The translations under genes and the position numbers were made by a program. Below, piece after piece: positions 41,906 to 50,550 of a stretch of 64,000 nucleotides of DNA (within the stretch, counting starts at the first letter, position 1; each line of letters begins with the position of its first letter). This stretch comes from Arthrobacter sp. QXT-31. Its GTDB lineage: Bacteria; Actinomycetota; Actinomycetes; Actinomycetales; Micrococcaceae. The stretch is from NCBI RefSeq assembly GCF_001969265.1, contig NZ_CP019304.1, positions 2,976,001-3,040,000 of the forward strand, written 5' to 3'. The notes beneath the pieces were generated by a model that worked only from the letters and a program-made list of their open reading frames with translations, ran no database searches and had not been told where the DNA came from.

Positions 41906-43750
41906 CTACACGGCAGCGGGGAGGTCCAGCGCGCCGCGGAGCTCCGCTGCCCGGCTCAGCTCTACGGCGGTGCTGAGGTCCGCCGGGGACAGCGGCAGGT
42001 AGTAGGCGGAGCGGTAGCGGGTCCGGTCGCCGGTCACCACCCAGGCAGACCCCTTTCGCACGCGGAACCGCTTGGTCAGGACCGTCCGGTCGCGGTGTAC
42101 GAGGTGGGCCAGGACATCTGCCATGACGTCCTCGTGGGTGCACAGGACAGTCCCCGTTCCGCGGGCCTTGGCCACAAGGTTCAGAGTGCCCGCCAGGCTG
42201 CCGCCCGCCAGGTGCTCTGAACGCTCCACTTCGAGGGATTCCCGCCGCGCGAGTTCGGCGACGGTTTCGATGCAGCGGGGTGAGGGTGCGGCGAGGATGC
42301 GTTCGATGTCGAACATGGCTCCCAGTGAGGCGAGTGACCTGGCGGCCTGCTCACCGGCCGGTGCCAGCGGCCGGGCGCCCGCCTCCGGGTCCCAGGCGTC
42401 CCGTTTCGTCATTTCGGCCCCGCGCACCAGCAGCAGCATTTTTTCCCGCCGCGGGGCAGGCCGGACGCCCAGTTCAAGCTGGAGCCTGGCGCCCAGGGCA
42501 AGAATCGCGGGCCTGTCCCGCGGTTCTGTCACCGTGCGCAAGGCTGCCGGCAGCGAAAGCCACCTGATCAGGCTGACGACGGACGACTTGCCGGCACCCG
42601 TCGGGCCGGTGATCGCCACGACGCTGCCCGGCTCCGCCTTCAGGTCAATCCCGTGCAGCACATGCCGGTCGCCCTGGTAGCCGAAGCTCACCCGCCGCAG
42701 TTCCACCGCACCGGCCAGCCGCGGCGCCGGCCTCGCGCCGGGCCGGTCCGAGATGGCCGGCGCGGTGTCCAGGATCTCCTGGATGCGTTCTGCGCTGGCC
42801 TGGCCGCGGCTGATGACGGTGGTGAGCTTGGCCAGGGACTTCATGGGGGAGTACAGGGCCTTGAGGTAGGCGAGGAAGACCAGCAGCAGGCCCAGCGTCA
42901 GGGTTCCGTCCAGCACGCGCTGCGCGCCGATCCAGATGACCAGCACCGTGCCCAGGGTTGCGATGATGTCCACCAGCGGCGAGAACATGGACTGCAGCCG
43001 GATGACCCTCAGGCCGGCGTCGCGGCGTCCGTCATTCCGGGTGCGGAAGTCCTCCTCGTGGTGCGCCTCGCTCGTGTACGTCTGCATCACGCGCACCGAG
43101 GCGAACGTCTCCGACATCGCCGCCGCGATGTCGCTGTCCCTGCTGCGGGCCTCCTTCGACGCGCCCTTGATGCGCCGCCGGTAAAACAGCACCGTCATGA
43201 ACAGCAGCGGAGACACCGCAAAGGTGGGGTCGATCAGCATGCAGATGGTGATGACGAATCCCAGGATGAAGATGTTGGGCAGCAGCACCGACAGGATCGA
43301 CACCATGAGGGCTCGCACGTAATCGACGTCGGTGGTGGTCCGGGTGACCAGGTCGCCCAGCCGCTGCTTGTCGTGGAAGGCCAGTGACAGCCGCTGGAGA
43401 TGGGTGAAGACTTCGGCCCGGATCGTGGCCATGGCCCGCTCACCCACGCCGTTGAGGAGCCGGGTGCCGAGGTAATCCGCTCCGGCGTTAAGTACTGTCA
43501 TGGCGAGCAGCGCGGACGCGGCGAGCAGAAGCAGCTGGAGCTGGCTCAGGCCGGCCAGGCCGAGGAAGGCGGGCATCTCGTGGAGCTGGGAGCTGCCCGA
43601 GGGCTGCAGCACGTCGTCGACTATGACCTTCATGGGCCACGGCACCGCCACCTCCATGGCGGCGACGAACACCACCAGCAGCGCGCCGATCCCCAGCGCC
43701 CAGGCATGCGGGACTATCGCCCCGCGGAACCGCCAAAAGGTTTGAAACAT
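41906..43750 (-). CDS. Chimera: ABC exporter truncated after Walker A, fused to a histidine-phosphatase-like domain
   Basis: 614 residues. Residues 1-330 form a six-helix type IV ABC exporter membrane domain. The start of the nucleotide-binding domain follows (VELRRVSFGYQGDRHVLHGI, Walker A GPTGAGKSS with Lys near 388). The sequence then leaves the ABC family at about 395-400, with no Q-loop, signature LSGGQ, Walker B or H-loop. From 438 a SixA/phosphoglycerate-mutase-like domain begins, similar to the C-terminal half of mycobacterial MutT1 (RPLAPAGEQAARSLA, APSPRCIETVAELA, LCTHEDVM). Its catalytic RHG is RGA: His is replaced by Gly. An in-frame deletion fusing two genes is the simplest origin. 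The nucleotide-binding domain cannot hydrolyse ATP, so it may be a pseudogene. Confidence 0.8.
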   Translation of the reverse strand: MFQTFWRFRGAIVPHAWALGIGALLVVFVAAMEVAVPWPMKVIVDDVLQPSGSSQLHEMPAFLGLAGLSQLQLLLLAASALLAMTVLNAGADYLGTRLLNGVGERAMATIRAEVFTHLQRLSLAFHDKQRLGDLVTRTTTDVDYVRALMVSILSVLLPNIFILGFVITICMLIDPTFAVSPLLFMTVLFYRRRIKGASKEARSRDSDIAAAMSETFASVRVMQTYTSEAHHEEDFRTRNDGRRDAGLRVIRLQSMFSPLVDIIATLGTVLVIWIGAQRVLDGTLTLGLLLVFLAYLKALYSPMKSLAKLTTVISRGQASAERIQEILDTAPAISDRPGARPAPRLAGAVELRRVSFGYQGDRHVLHGIDLKAEPGSVVAITGPTGAGKSSVVSLIRWLSLPAALRTVTEPRDRPAILALGARLQLELGVRPAPRREKMLLLVRGAEMTKRDAWDPEAGARPLAPAGEQAARSLASLGAMFDIERILAAPSPRCIETVAELARRESLEVERSEHLAGGSLAGTLNLVAKARGTGTVLCTHEDVMADVLAHLVHRDRTVLTKRFRVRKGSAWVVTGDRTRYRSAYYLPLSPADLSTAVELSRAAELRGALDLPAAV

Positions 43751-43821
43751 TTCTCCCCCTAGAATCCGGCGGTCGCGAGCATCGTCCGAACACTGGATGC
43801 CGGGCGATGCTCTGAGACCGT

Positions 43822-43837
43822 CCAGGGATATCCCTGG
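43822..43837. repeat. 16-bp palindrome CCAGGGATATCCCTGG
   Basis: A perfect palindrome midway between the divergent ABC chimera and the 122-residue hypothetical gene. An outer GACCG/CGGTC pair extends the symmetry with a small mismatch. It could be an operator; no regulator is adjacent. Confidence 0.45.
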
Positions 43838-44016
43838 TCCGGTCCACTCTTCCCTGAAGAGCTTTGGGAAAACCCTGCCGGAGCTTGGGGAAAACCTGCT
43901 GGCGGGCTAGGGCCGACGGCGGTCAAAACCGTTTGGGGGGCTTACAACCGGGCTGTCACGGACTACCGTTTGCAAGTAGAGGCATATTTCCCGCCCGCAG
44001 CAGCAAAGGAGTCGCA

Positions 44017-44385
44017 ATGGGTGACGTGTGGATCCGCACGATCAGCCACAGCCTGGTGCGGGCCGACAGGGTCACGGAGATCGCCTCATCCCGCGGATCG
44101 GTCCATGAGGAGCGCGGGTACTCGATCAAAGCGGTGGCCGAAGGCAAGGCGTACATCCTCATTGACAACAGCGACCTTGAAGGGACCACGAAGGCACGGT
44201 TCGCGCATGCCGGCCGGATGCAGGCGGGACTGCTGCTGGCCGTGGACGAGGCAAGTACTGCCGCCGAGCCCACGGTTATCAGCTATGAACAGGACGGGGA
44301 ACGCTGGGTCATAACCCCGGCGTCCGATATTGCGGGGGTGTCCCTGCCAATTGCACCTGCCGTAGGTGCCGCCTATACGGAATGA
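44017..44385 (+). CDS. Hypothetical protein (122 aa)
   Basis: 122 residues, soluble, with no recognised domain. Alternating short strands (DVWIRTISHSLVRADRVTEI, KAYILIDNSD) suggest a small beta-rich protein. AAAGGAG is well placed before the ATG. It is separated by 17 nt from the convergent monooxygenase gene. Function unknown. Confidence 0.75.
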   Translation: MGDVWIRTISHSLVRADRVTEIASSRGSVHEERGYSIKAVAEGKAYILIDNSDLEGTTKARFAHAGRMQAGLLLAVDEASTAAEPTVISYEQDGERWVITPASDIAGVSLPIAPAVGAAYTE

Positions 44386-44402
44386 CCCTGGACGGAAGCC
44401 AG

Positions 44403-44702
44403 TTAGATTTTGGCCGCCAGGTCATAGTCGGCGCCGCGCATGTTCTCACACAGGGCCACGCACGCACCGATGCGGGTCTTGAAATCGGGTGACTGCTTCC
44501 ACGCGTCACGGGACGCCTCGTCGGTCCATTCCGAGAAGGAAACGTAGTGCCCGGCCGTGCCCCGGTCCCGCAGCAGGTTCGCCTCGACCATGGCCGGGAA
44601 GTTTTCCCGGGACCATTGGAGGAACTCCTTCCAGCGCTCCACGAATTCCTCGTCCTTGCCCTCCTTGACCTGCCAGACCCCGGAGGCGTAATGCTCTGCC
44701 AT
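44403..44702 (-). CDS. Antibiotic biosynthesis monooxygenase (ABM) domain protein
   Basis: 99 residues of the dimeric alpha-beta barrel ABM fold. YASGVWQVKEGKDEEFVERWKEFL is the family's first strand-helix, and HYVSFSEWTDEASRDAWKQSPDF its central strand and helix. Members act as quinol/aromatic monooxygenases or heme-degrading enzymes, or are stress proteins. The heme-contacting Asn of IsdG is not evident, so heme oxygenase activity is unlikely. The start at 44702 follows GAAAGG by about 11 nt. Confidence 0.82.
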   Translation of the reverse strand: MAEHYASGVWQVKEGKDEEFVERWKEFLQWSRENFPAMVEANLLRDRGTAGHYVSFSEWTDEASRDAWKQSPDFKTRIGACVALCENMRGADYDLAAKI

Positions 44703-44772
44703 CGGTCTCACACCCTTTCCCAGATGCCGGATAGTCATCATTTTAGGACTGGGCACCATTTATGGGAGGTGC

Positions 44773-44994
44773 CTAGCGTGCCACCCCGTTGGCGTCCTCC
44801 GGGCCCACAAAATCGCATGAGCCCTGATGGCGTTCGGGCAGGATGCAGGTCCGGCCGGTAGCCAGGTGCACATTGCCGCAACGGCCGGCCAGTGCCACAT
44901 CTTCCCGGACATGAAGGCTTCTAAGATCAGGGCGTTCGCCGCCGCGTACCGGCGAGGTTGCAGGCATTGGTGCGTCGTCGTCGGAATAATTCAT
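44773..44994 (-). CDS. Small hypothetical Cys/His-containing protein
   Basis: 73 residues. The second half reads CGNVHLATGRTCILPERHQGSC when the pieces are followed, with three Cys and two His spaced as a possible small zinc site. GAGGAG lies about 10 nt before the ATG. No known family. Lies on the same strand as the ABM gene, 70 nt upstream. Function unknown. Confidence 0.65.
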   Translation of the reverse strand: MNYSDDDAPMPATSPVRGGERPDLRSLHVREDVALAGRCGNVHLATGRTCILPERHQGSCDFVGPEDANGVAR

Positions 44995-45122
44995 GCTGGC
45001 GAACTCCTCGTCGAGTGGCTGCCCCTGATGTGCCAGGCCAGTCGTGTGGATCCAATGGTCCCAGTCTCCCGCCCCCGTATTAACGGCGGGTTACGGCGCT
45101 GTTAGATCCGATTGGCGAAGTT

Positions 45123-45149
45123 GTCCGGTCATGCTGCGCATGACCGGAC
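45123..45149. terminator. Hairpin with 12-bp arms
   Basis: GTCCGGTCATGC pairs with GCATGACCGGAC around a TGC loop. It lies 50 nt downstream of a 43-codon minus-strand gene ending at 45199 and probably terminates it. Confidence 0.6.
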
Positions 45150-45198
45150 GGCCCCCAGGGCAGGAAGTGCCGGGACGGGTGCGTTGCGGCCGCGGGGG

Positions 45199-45330
45199 TC
45201 AGTCAGGGGTGTCCGCGCCCTCTGCCGGATCCTGCGAGTGCATCCGGATGTCCGTGGGGTCGGCCGTTTCATCCCCTTCGGCGGGGGCTTCGCTGTGGAT
45301 GCGCTGCAGCGCCTCCGGGGTTTCGCTCAT
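45199..45330 (-). CDS. Very small acidic hypothetical protein (43 aa)
   Basis: A 43-residue frame (MSETPEALQRIH... ending GADTPD) with a well-placed AGAGGAG 8 nt before the ATG and a hairpin downstream. It is acidic, rich in Glu, Asp and Pro, and lacks hydrophobic segments, so it is likely disordered. No recognised family. The large plus-strand frame that covers the region has no ribosome site and merges with the FMN reductase gene, so it is less likely. Confidence 0.6.
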   Translation of the reverse strand: MSETPEALQRIHSEAPAEGDETADPTDIRMHSQDPAEGADTPD

Positions 45331-45552
45331 GACTGCCGCTCCTCTGTTGGGCTGTGTGCTGCGCTTAACCTTCATCTAGCTACCGCACCGCTCACGCTGT
45401 CAAGAACCGGCTCCCCGCTCTGGCCGGGTGAAAGGTTCTGTGTTGAACTGTTGGGGTTGCACCCGATATGCCTCCGCGGCTGCCAGCCGCAGCACTGCCT
45501 CTGCACCGTCGGCCCAGCCGGTTCGCGCCGGCTGCCGGGAAGGAACACAACC

Positions 45553-46164
45553 ATGGCAAAGCACAAGATCGGCTATTTCGTAGGGAGCCTGGCCAGCGGC
45601 TCCATCAACCGGACCCTCTCCAAGGCACTCATCAGGCTCGCGCCCGAGGACCTCGAGTTCACCGAGATCCCCATCAAGGACCTTCCCCTGTACAGCTACG
45701 ACTACGACGCCGACTTCCCGCCGGAAGGCCGTGCACTGAAGGAGGCCATCGAAGCGTCCGACGGCATCCTCTTCATCTCCCCGGAATACAACCGTTCGAT
45801 TCCCGGCGCCCTCAAGAACGCCATCGACTGGGGCTCCCGTCCATGGGGCACCAACTCGTTCGCCCGCAAGCCCACCGGCATCATCGGCGCCTCGCCGGGA
45901 AGCATCGGCACGGCGGTGATGCAGTCCTCCATGCGCGCTGTGCTGAGCTTCCTCGACGCCCCGCAGCTGAATGCGCCCGAGGCCTATGTGAAGTTCAACC
46001 CCGACGTGTTCGGCAGCGACGGCGAGGTCAAGAATGAATCAACCGCAGCCTTCCTGCGCCACTACATGGAGGAATACGGCGCCTTCGTCCAGCGGGTCCT
46101 GGCCGCCAACGCGCCGGGCCACATCGGCGACCGGGAACCCGACGCCCAGAAGCTCTCCCGGTAG
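45553..46164 (+). CDS. NADPH-dependent FMN reductase family protein
   Basis: 203 residues of the flavodoxin-like fold. GSLASGSINRTLSKAL near the N-terminus is the phosphate-binding loop, SPEYNRSIPGALKNAIDW is the family's FMN-contacting motif, and a C-terminal tail is present. Members are azo-, quinone- or chromate-reducing flavin reductases. GGAAGGA lies 8 nt before the ATG. It is transcribed alone, convergent with the carboxyltransferase gene 7 nt downstream. Confidence 0.88.
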   Translation: MAKHKIGYFVGSLASGSINRTLSKALIRLAPEDLEFTEIPIKDLPLYSYDYDADFPPEGRALKEAIEASDGILFISPEYNRSIPGALKNAIDWGSRPWGTNSFARKPTGIIGASPGSIGTAVMQSSMRAVLSFLDAPQLNAPEAYVKFNPDVFGSDGEVKNESTAAFLRHYMEEYGAFVQRVLAANAPGHIGDREPDAQKLSR

Positions 46165-46171
46165 GCACCTC

Positions 46172-47695
46172 CTAGAGGGGGAGGGGGACGAGGCCGCCGA
46201 GGGTGCGGTACTTCTCGAGCCGCAGCGGAAGGAGCTCCGCCACGCCGGCGGCCGAGAGCGCGGCCAGCTCATACTCGATGGCCTGGCCCAGGCGCTGGCA
46301 GAACGCCCTGCCCTCGACGGCGGCGTCACCGCGTTCGTCCACGATGTGCTCCACCATGCCGTGGGCGTACAGCGACGCCACGTTGACTCCCTGCGCCTCG
46401 GACATGGCCGGGGCGAACTCCGTGCTGCGGTGCACGATGGCGCTCGCGCCTTCGGGCGGCAGCGGGGACAGCCAGGCATGCTGTGCTGCGATGGTGCGGT
46501 CGGCCGGGAACAGCGCCAGCGCACCGCCTCCGGTCCCCTGGCCCATGAGCACGGACACCGTGGGGGAGTTCAAACCGATGAGGTCGTGCAGCGACCTCGC
46601 GATTTCACCGGCGAGCCCGCCTTCCTCCGCCTCTTTGGAGAGCGCCGCGCCGCCGGTGTCGATCACCGTCACCAGCGGCAGGCCGAGTTCCTCGGCCAGC
46701 CGCATGCCACGCCGGGCCTCGCGCAATGACGCCGGGCCCATGGCCGTCTGCTGGGAGGGGCGGGGCCGGGTGTGCCCGATCACCACGCAGGACTTCTGCC
46801 CGAACCGGGCAAGTGCCAGCAGCAGCCCCGGGTCCTTTTCACCTTGGCCGGTGCCGTTGAGCGGCAGCACATCCCGGGCCCCGTAGGCCAGCAGCTGCCG
46901 CAGGTCCGGACGCCGGGGGTTCCGGGAGATTCCGATCGATTCCCAGGCGCCGGCGTCGGACGGTTTGACGGACAGCGTCCGCGGCGGACGGACACGTGCG
47001 TGCGGCCCGGCGACCAGGATGCTCAAGGCGCGGTCGACGACGTCGGACAGCTGCCACGGCGGGACAACCGCGTCCACCAGCCCCTTGTCGAAGAGGTTCT
47101 CGGCCACCTGGACGTTCTCAGGGAACGGTGCACCGTACAGCGCCTCGTAGACGCGCGGCCCCAGGAAGCCGAGGAGGGCACCGGGCTCGGCCACGGTGAT
47201 GTGTCCAAGCGAGCCCCAGGAAGCCATGACACCGCCGGTAGTCGGGTGGCGCAAATACACGAGGTAGGGCAGGCCCGCTTGCCGGTGCGCCCGCACCGCC
47301 GCGCTGATTTTCACCATGGAGAGGAAGGCGATGGTGCCTTCCTGCATCCGGGTGCCGCCCGACGCCGGCCCGGCGAGCAGCGGCAGGCCTTCCCGGGTGG
47401 CCCGTTCCACGGCGTTCACGATCCGTTCCCCTGCGGCGAGGCCGATGGACCCGGCGAGGAAACGGAATTCGCTGACAATGACGGCCACGCGCCGCCCGCG
47501 GATGAGCCCTTCGCCGGTGAGGACGGACTCGTCCACGCCGGTCTTTTCCCGGGCCGCTGCCAGTTCCTGCCGGTATTCCGGGCTGGGGTCGGGGTCCGCC
47601 ACGGGCGAGTCCCAGCTGCGGTAGGAGCCGGGGTCGAGCACGGCGGCGATGAGTTCGGTGGCGTCCAAGTGCCGGACCTTCTGGGTTTCAGGCAT
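46172..47695 (-). CDS. Fused acyl-CoA carboxyltransferase (AccD-AccA type)
   Basis: 507 residues. The first half is an AccD-like crotonase-fold domain (SGGTRMQEGTIAFLSMVKISAA, PTTGGVMASWGSLGH). The second half is AccA-like (PLVTVIDTGGAALSKEAEEGGLAGEIARSL, GQGTGGGALALFPAD). The Cys4 zinc ribbon of E. coli AccD is missing. It transfers CO2 between carboxybiotin and an acyl-CoA. It is encoded with a CoA-transferase and a MatC-like carrier, which suggests it decarboxylates or transcarboxylates malonyl-CoA rather than serving fatty-acid synthesis. No biotin carboxylase or BCCP is adjacent; the one at 23920 is over 20 kb away. Confidence 0.85.
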   Translation of the reverse strand: MPETQKVRHLDATELIAAVLDPGSYRSWDSPVADPDPSPEYRQELAAAREKTGVDESVLTGEGLIRGRRVAVIVSEFRFLAGSIGLAAGERIVNAVERATREGLPLLAGPASGGTRMQEGTIAFLSMVKISAAVRAHRQAGLPYLVYLRHPTTGGVMASWGSLGHITVAEPGALLGFLGPRVYEALYGAPFPENVQVAENLFDKGLVDAVVPPWQLSDVVDRALSILVAGPHARVRPPRTLSVKPSDAGAWESIGISRNPRRPDLRQLLAYGARDVLPLNGTGQGEKDPGLLLALARFGQKSCVVIGHTRPRPSQQTAMGPASLREARRGMRLAEELGLPLVTVIDTGGAALSKEAEEGGLAGEIARSLHDLIGLNSPTVSVLMGQGTGGGALALFPADRTIAAQHAWLSPLPPEGASAIVHRSTEFAPAMSEAQGVNVASLYAHGMVEHIVDERGDAAVEGRAFCQRLGQAIEYELAALSAAGVAELLPLRLEKYRTLGGLVPLPL

Positions 47696-47697
47696 GG

Positions 47698-48969
47698 TCA
47701 GCGGCCTTCCCCTGCAGAGCCGGCGGCGGCATTGGCCGGGACAAGCCCGAGCCACTGCCTGATCTGCTCGCCGTCCTGGTCCAGCAGCGGCGGAGCAGTA
47801 TGTGCCTTGAGCGTGGTCTCGGCGGTGTCCGCGGCGCTGAAGAAGCGCAGCGGCGGCCCCGGCAGGGTGACGTTCCCGAGGATCTTGTGGTCGACGTCGA
47901 TCACCAGCCCCTGCGAATGGACCTGTTCCCATGCGTAAACCTCGTCCAGGGTGCGGACCTTGCCCGCCGGGACGCCCGCCTCGTTCAGTTTGGCGAGCAG
48001 CGGCTCAGCCTCGTAGTCGGCGAAGACGCGCTCCACCTCCTCGATGACCTTTTCCCGGTTGCGGACGCGCTCAGCGTTGGTGGCGAACTCCGGGCGGTCC
48101 GCAGCAATGCCGAACGCGGCAGCAAACGTCCGCCACAGTTTCTCGCTGCCCACGCTGATCTGTACCCGTCCCTGCCGGCAGTGGAACAGCCCGTACGGCG
48201 CGATGGACGGGTGGTGGTTGCCCTGGGCTTTCGGCACCTCGCGCGCGACGGTGGCGCGGGTTCCCTGGAAAGCATGCACACCGATCAGCGCTGCGAGCAG
48301 CGAGGTCCGCACAATCTGGCCCTGTCCCGTCCGTTCGCGCTGCAGCAGCGCAGCCAGCGTGCCGAACGCCCCGTACATGCCCGAGAGCAGGTCCGCGATG
48401 GGCACCCCCACCCGCTGTGGATCGTCGGGGCCGGAACCGGTCAGGGACATCAGCCCGGCCTCGCCCTGCAGGATCTGGTCGTAGCCGCTGCGGCGCGATT
48501 CCGGGCCGTCGTGGCCGAAGCCGGTGATGGACAGGACCACCAGCGACGGGTTCAGCGCATGCATCTGCGCGGCCGAGAATCCCAGCCGGGCCAGCACGCC
48601 GGGCCGGAAGTTTTCAATCACGACGTCGGCCCGTTCCAGCAGTTCGCGCAGAACCGTCCGCCCGTCGTCGCTCTTCAGGTCCAGGGCGATGGATTCCTTG
48701 TTGCGGTTGCAGGAGAGGAAGTATGTCGCCTGGGGATCGTCCTCGGGGCCAACGAAGGGCGGCCCCCAGCCGCGGGTATCGTCGCCGGTGCCGGGGTTCT
48801 CAACCTTGATGACCCGTGCGCCGAGGTCCGCGAGCATCATGCCGGCATGCGGTCCGGCCAGGGCGCGGCTCAGGTCCACCACGAGGTAACCGGCGAGGGG
48901 GCCTTGGGGCTGGGACGTACCTTGGGGCTGGGGCAGGCTTTCCGACTGGGAGGTGGATTCATGGTTCAT
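47698..48969 (-). CDS. Class III CoA-transferase (CaiB/BaiF family)
   Basis: 423 residues. Family marks are VVDLSRALAGPHAGMMLADLGARVIKVE near residue 30, SCNRNKESIALDLK and the catalytic Asp region GYDQILQGEAGLM. These enzymes move CoA between carboxylic acids through an aspartyl-CoA. Between a MatC-type carrier and a carboxyltransferase it would activate an imported dicarboxylate (malonate is the leading guess). A Ser/Gln-rich 25-residue N-terminal tail precedes the domain. AAGGA lies before the ATG. It is 2 nt upstream of the carboxyltransferase. Confidence 0.88.
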   Translation of the reverse strand: MNHESTSQSESLPQPQGTSQPQGPLAGYLVVDLSRALAGPHAGMMLADLGARVIKVENPGTGDDTRGWGPPFVGPEDDPQATYFLSCNRNKESIALDLKSDDGRTVLRELLERADVVIENFRPGVLARLGFSAAQMHALNPSLVVLSITGFGHDGPESRRSGYDQILQGEAGLMSLTGSGPDDPQRVGVPIADLLSGMYGAFGTLAALLQRERTGQGQIVRTSLLAALIGVHAFQGTRATVAREVPKAQGNHHPSIAPYGLFHCRQGRVQISVGSEKLWRTFAAAFGIAADRPEFATNAERVRNREKVIEEVERVFADYEAEPLLAKLNEAGVPAGKVRTLDEVYAWEQVHSQGLVIDVDHKILGNVTLPGPPLRFFSAADTAETTLKAHTAPPLLDQDGEQIRQWLGLVPANAAAGSAGEGR

Positions 48970-49021
48970 GCTGGGTGTTCCTTCTCTTGCTTGCGGGGCT
49001 GCTGGTGCTCTTCCGGCCGGC

Positions 49022-50422
49022 TTACATCCAGCCGGGGAGGACCATGACCAGCCAGGCGATGGCGGGGCCGGCGATGACGACGACGCCGCTGTAGGCCAGG
49101 ATCTGCTTGTAGAACTTGTCCTTGTCCACGTCCTCCGGAGCGTTGGCGAGGACCAGGGCGCCGTTGGTGGAGAACGGCGAGACGTCCACGATCGTGGCGG
49201 CGACGGCCAGGGCGGCGATGACGCCGACGGCACCGATTTCGCCGGTGGACAGGAACGGGACGGCCAGCGGGATGAGGGCGGCCAGGATGGCGGTGGAGGA
49301 GGCGAAGGCCGAGACCACGGCGCCGATGTAGCAGATCAGCAAGGCCGCCAGCAGCGGCATCCCGAGCTGGGCGACGCCGTCGGACACGAACTTGATGGTG
49401 CCGGCTTCCTCGAGGACGCCCACGAAGGTGAGCATGCCGCAGATGAGCAGGACGGTGGACCAGCTGATCTTGTTGACCGCGCCCTTCTGGGCGGCGGGGG
49501 AGACGAGGGCCAGGACCATGGCGATGGTGATGGAGACGAACCCAACGTCCACCTTGAAGCCGAGCGAGATGACGGCGAGGGCGATCAGTCCGGCGATGGT
49601 GACCAGCTGCGGAACGGTGGCGCGTGCACCGCCGGCCTCCGCCCCGTCCGTGGTGGCAGGTGAGGCCGGGGAGCAGCCGGACGTTCCCTTGCGGGCGACG
49701 CCGGAGGGGGAGATGTCGGAACCGGAGCCCTGCAGGGTGACGCCGGCGGCGCGGGCTCCGACGCTGACGGCCATTCTGGACTCGGCAGCCTGCTCCACGA
49801 GCCGGCCGGTCTTGGTGGAGAGCAGTTTGCTGCCGCCCAGCACGATGAAGAGCACCACGGCGATGGCGAGGTTGAAGACAAAACTGGCGAGGAAGATCAT
49901 CATGGGGCTGGCTTCGAGGTCCGTTTTGCCGATGATGCCGTTGACCGTGACGCCGTAGACGGCAATCGGGGAGAAGCCGCCGGCCTGAGCCCCGTGGATC
50001 ACCATCATGCCCATCATCAGCGGGTTGATCTTGTGCTTCGCGGCAAAGCTCAGGGCGATCGGCGCGATGATTGCGACGGCGGCCGGAGACAGGGCGCCGA
50101 CGGCGGTGATGACCGCCGTGATGGCGAACATGACCCAGGGGATGAGCGCTACCTTGCTGCCCACCATCCGGACTGCGCCGCGCACCAGCAGGTCGATGGT
50201 TCCGTTGTTCTGGGCAATCGCGAAGAGATACGTGACACCGACGATGGTCAGGAACAGACCGCCGGGAAAGTTGGCGAGGATGTCGCTGGTGGACATCCCC
50301 AGGACCACCGAGCCGAGCAGGAAGGCACCCACGAAAGCCAGGGCGCCCATGTTGAGAGGCAGCACCGTGGCCAGCAGGAACATCACCGCCAGGATGATGA
50401 TGGACAGGACAGGAGCGGACAT
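49022..50422 (-). CDS. SLC13/MatC-type dicarboxylate carrier
   Basis: 466 residues and about 11-12 predicted TM segments. The first 150 residues (LPLNMGALAFVGAFLLGSVVLGMS, NFPGGLFLTIVGVTYLF, GALSPAAVAIIAPIALSFA) match the MatC N-terminal domain of malonate carriers. A long hydrophilic Ser/Gly/Ala-rich cytoplasmic loop at about 215-265 divides the protein into two halves. The likely substrate is malonate or a similar dicarboxylate, judged by family and the adjacent CoA-transferase. GGAGG precedes the ATG. It is divergent from a GntR gene across a CCTAG-ACA-CTAGG site. Confidence 0.85.
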   Translation of the reverse strand: MSAPVLSIIILAVMFLLATVLPLNMGALAFVGAFLLGSVVLGMSTSDILANFPGGLFLTIVGVTYLFAIAQNNGTIDLLVRGAVRMVGSKVALIPWVMFAITAVITAVGALSPAAVAIIAPIALSFAAKHKINPLMMGMMVIHGAQAGGFSPIAVYGVTVNGIIGKTDLEASPMMIFLASFVFNLAIAVVLFIVLGGSKLLSTKTGRLVEQAAESRMAVSVGARAAGVTLQGSGSDISPSGVARKGTSGCSPASPATTDGAEAGGARATVPQLVTIAGLIALAVISLGFKVDVGFVSITIAMVLALVSPAAQKGAVNKISWSTVLLICGMLTFVGVLEEAGTIKFVSDGVAQLGMPLLAALLICYIGAVVSAFASSTAILAALIPLAVPFLSTGEIGAVGVIAALAVAATIVDVSPFSTNGALVLANAPEDVDKDKFYKQILAYSGVVVIAGPAIAWLVMVLPGWM

Positions 50423-50482
50423 CGTTGTTCCTCCGGGATGAGAGTTGATGTGATGTGGCTTACAGGCTCACTGGCCTAGCCT

Positions 50483-50495
50483 CCTAGACACTAGG
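50483..50495. promoter_or_regulatory. CCTAG-ACA-CTAGG, candidate GntR operator
   Basis: Perfect 5-bp arms with a 3-nt spacer, in the gap between the divergent MatC-type and GntR genes, preceded by another CCTAG at 50475. An AT-richer stretch follows it toward the GntR start. Confidence 0.55.
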
Positions 50496-50550
50496 TGACT
50501 TTGTCAATACTCCTCCGCTAAGCTGGACCCAGAACGCCGGAAGGATGCGC

